Shown here in pieces: positions 62,514 to 64,000 of a stretch of DNA of 64,000 nt; position 1 is the stretch's first letter; each line of letters begins with the position of its first letter. The DNA is from Fibrobacter sp. UBA4297 (GTDB lineage: Bacteria; Fibrobacterota; Fibrobacteria; Fibrobacterales; Fibrobacteraceae), in contig NZ_DGUZ01000021.1 of NCBI RefSeq assembly GCF_002394865.1, positions 174,814 through 238,813 on the forward strand, given 5' to 3'. The position numbers and the translations under genes are program-made. A model generated the notes under the pieces. The model was given only the letters and a program-made list of their open reading frames with translations. It searched no databases and had not been told where the DNA came from.

Positions 62514-63821
62514 CTAAGCGTTCTTTAACTGATCAAGGCTAAAATCTACAATTTCTTGCGCGAGATCGATTTTAGAACCCATCTTCATCTCGGGAATTTC
62601 AACCTCAGCCGCATTTTGTGCATTGCGAGAGTTCGCGCGGATTAACGTGTAACGGACTTCGTCAAAACCAAAACCGCTGTTCGCAGCCACAGGGGCATTG
62701 AGGAGTAGCGCATCGGCGCCGCTCTTCTTGAGCTTCTCGGCCGCATGTTCCTTGAAGTGGTCCGTTTCAAGCGCAAAACCGACAATGACCTGGTCCGCAC
62801 GCTTTTGCGCGACGCTGTCACGCAAGATGTTCGGATTCGGTTCAAGTTCCAAGACGAGCTGACTACGGCTATCCTTGATTTTTTCTGTAGCGGCCACCTT
62901 CGGGCGATAATCGGCCACGGCGGCGCAATGCACGAGCACATCGGCGTTTTTCATCTGCTCAAGAACAGCCTTATGCATATCGCAAGCGCTCTTGATTTTT
63001 GTCACGTGGACGGCACCCGGAAATTCAGCTTCCATCGGGCCAGCGACAACGCTCACATCAAAGCCGTTCGCCAGGAACGTCGCGGCAATGGCAACAGCAG
63101 TCTTTCCGCTGCTACGGTTGCTAATGTAACGCACCGGGTCAATCGCTTCTTCGGTGCGACCAGCCGTGATGAGGACCTTCTTGCCGTAACCGGGAAGCGT
63201 CGGATCCACTTCATTTTCAGCAGGAAGAGTTTGAAGATCCTTCGACTTCGCGCGCGGCGCTTCGCTCAGGATGACACTACTAGCTTCTAAATAAGCGACA
63301 ATTTCCGCAGGGTCGAGGAGGCGGCCTTTGCCAACTTCACCACAGGCGAGTTCGCCCGCCGGGCTGTCCATCACGAACGTATTTTCAAAACTGCGGAGCG
63401 TTTCGAGGTTGCGTTTAACCGCCGGAGAATTGAACATCGCGACATTCATCGCAGGGGCGATAAAACGCGGACCTGTGCAGCTCATAAAGCAGAGGCTCAC
63501 GGGGTCATCGGCAATGCCATAGACAAATTTTCCGATGACATTCGCGGTCGCCGGAACGACGAGATAAAGGTCGGCCCAACGCGGGAAATCGATATGCTGG
63601 AACGGACGCGCTTCAACGGCGCCATTTTTCAGGTAAACCGGGCACTTGGAGAGGCTTGCAAACGTAAGCGGGGCCACAAACTGTGTGGCGGCTTCGGTCA
63701 TGCAGACGCGCACTTCGGCGCCTTTCTTTTGCAACAGGCGCAAGAGTTCACAAGACTTGTAGGCGGCAATTCCGCCCGAGACTCCAAGAAGGATTTTCTT
63801 TCCAGCGAGATTCATAGCCAT
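62514..63821 (-). CDS. coaBC: Bifunctional phosphopantothenoylcysteine decarboxylase/synthase with in-frame repeat
   Basis: The 435-residue protein has the CoaC flavin domain (SGGIAAYKSCELLRLL, the catalytic histidine in FQHIDFPRW, APAMNVAMF, and GELACGEVGKGRL) and the CoaB synthase domain (VLITAGRTEEAIDPVRYISN, then VHCAAVADYRP). It makes 4'-phosphopantetheine for coenzyme A. Between the domains, around residues 180-196, it contains SSVILSEAPRAKSKDLQ, which translates a dispersed repeat of this window (63236-63278). The domains are otherwise complete, so the insert probably lies in a tolerated linker. An ATG six bases further in (63815) is an alternative start. Confidence 0.95.
   Translation of the reverse strand: MAMNLAGKKILLGVSGGIAAYKSCELLRLLQKKGAEVRVCMTEAATQFVAPLTFASLSKCPVYLKNGAVEARPFQHIDFPRWADLYLVVPATANVIGKFVYGIADDPVSLCFMSCTGPRFIAPAMNVAMFNSPAVKRNLETLRSFENTFVMDSPAGELACGEVGKGRLLDPAEIVAYLEASSVILSEAPRAKSKDLQTLPAENEVDPTLPGYGKKVLITAGRTEEAIDPVRYISNRSSGKTAVAIAATFLANGFDVSVVAGPMEAEFPGAVHVTKIKSACDMHKAVLEQMKNADVLVHCAAVADYRPKVAATEKIKDSRSQLVLELEPNPNILRDSVAQKRADQVIVGFALETDHFKEHAAEKLKKSGADALLLNAPVAANSGFGFDEVRYTLIRANSRNAQNAAEVEIPEMKMGSKIDLAQEIVDFSLDQLKNA
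63236..63278. repeat. Intragenic repeat in coaBC (CTTCGCTCAGGATGACA type)
   Basis: GATCCTTCGACTTCG...CTTCGCTCAGGATGACAC lies in frame at the linker between the CoaC and CoaB domains. Related to the units at 1338 and 32690. Confidence 0.8.
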
Positions 63822-63842
63822 TAAAATAGCAATTTAAAATTT

Positions 63843-63876
63843 AGTTACTAGTTAATAGTTATTAGTTACTAGTATC
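63843..63876. repeat. TAGTTACTAGTTAATAG-type repeat
   Basis: A tract of TAGTTACTAG/TTAATAGTTATTAG between coaBC and the next gene; related tracts lie at 1399-1424 and 26030-26062. Confidence 0.65.
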
Positions 63877-63885
63877 GCAACGATG

Positions 63886-64000
63886 TCATTTGAGAGCACT
63901 AAGCCTTTTCCCGGCGAGCCAGGGGGTAAATCTATTAATCAGCAGAATGACGGGAACGAGAGCCGCAATCGTCACGAGAGTCAACACAACGCTCACGATT
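63886..64000 (-). CDS. C-terminal end of a membrane protein (start outside window)
   Basis: The last 37 codons of a minus-strand gene end at a TGA at 63886-63888. They include one hydrophobic helix (VVLTLVTIAALVPVILLI) followed by a short basic tail, as at the end of a polytopic membrane protein. The part seen is too short to assign a family. Confidence 0.5.
   Translation of the reverse strand, partial: IVSVVLTLVTIAALVPVILLINRFTPWLAGKRLSALK

Overview
The window reads as a chromosome segment of a Fibrobacter species (phylum Fibrobacterota). This is inferred from four traits seen together: secreted mannanases with a short shared C-terminal tail, lipoproteins and a protease with poly-serine linkers, a TIGR02147/DUF4423 regulator of the kind expanded in Fibrobacter, and a Gram-negative envelope gene set. 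No phage, transposon, CRISPR array or rRNA was seen. The segment is mostly core chromosome with a carbohydrate-degradation island.

Layout. 0-8.7 kb: the end of a rhomboid protease gene, a small lipoprotein, a membrane-anchored TPR protein, tRNA-Thr(CGT) with a clear promoter and terminator, an XPB-type helicase, a Na/Pi cotransporter, ispF, a frameshifted surface-protein gene, and a HigBA-like toxin-antitoxin operon whose operator lies inside its promoter. 8.9-23.1 kb: a 13-gene complex I operon on the minus strand (nuoB to nuoN, no nuoA), tightly packed, with an FN3-like extension on NuoE and an enlarged NuoH. 23.6-27.5 kb: a TIGR02147 regulator coupled to a lipoprotein, then a ferredoxin overlapping a geranylgeranyl-reductase-family flavoprotein. 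27.5-34 kb: an M16 and an M6 peptidase, a sugar or drug/metabolite-type permease and mnmE. The mnmE gene carries dispersed repeats in frame, and a repeat-rich 0.55 kb gap follows it. 34.4-44 kb: an aldose epimerase and a mannan-degradation cluster (GH26, GH5, GH26, GH26). 44-50.9 kb: a GH57 enzyme, a hypoxanthine-type phosphoribosyltransferase, a small membrane protein, queA, a WYL regulator and a zinc-ribbon/triple-BON protein. 51-55.4 kb: gltX, fabV and an alanine/glycine symporter. 55.6-64 kb: two poly-serine lipoproteins, mlaF, mlaE, dnaB, a UDG-like protein, coaBC with an in-frame repeat, and the tail of a membrane protein.

Function. Secreted GH26 and GH5 enzymes would cut mannan outside the cell, with the epimerase and GH57 handling sugars or storage glucan inside. 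Complex I would link NADH oxidation to the quinone pool of an anaerobic respiratory chain, and the ferredoxin/reductase pair may saturate an isoprenoid such as a quinone side chain. Short dispersed repeats of several families lie in nearly every convergent or loose intergenic gap and have entered two coding regions in frame. No single large new system stands out. The most unusual items are the intragenic repeats, the nested inverted-repeat gap near 34 kb, the modified complex I, the coupled TIGR02147/lipoprotein pair and the triple-BON protein.
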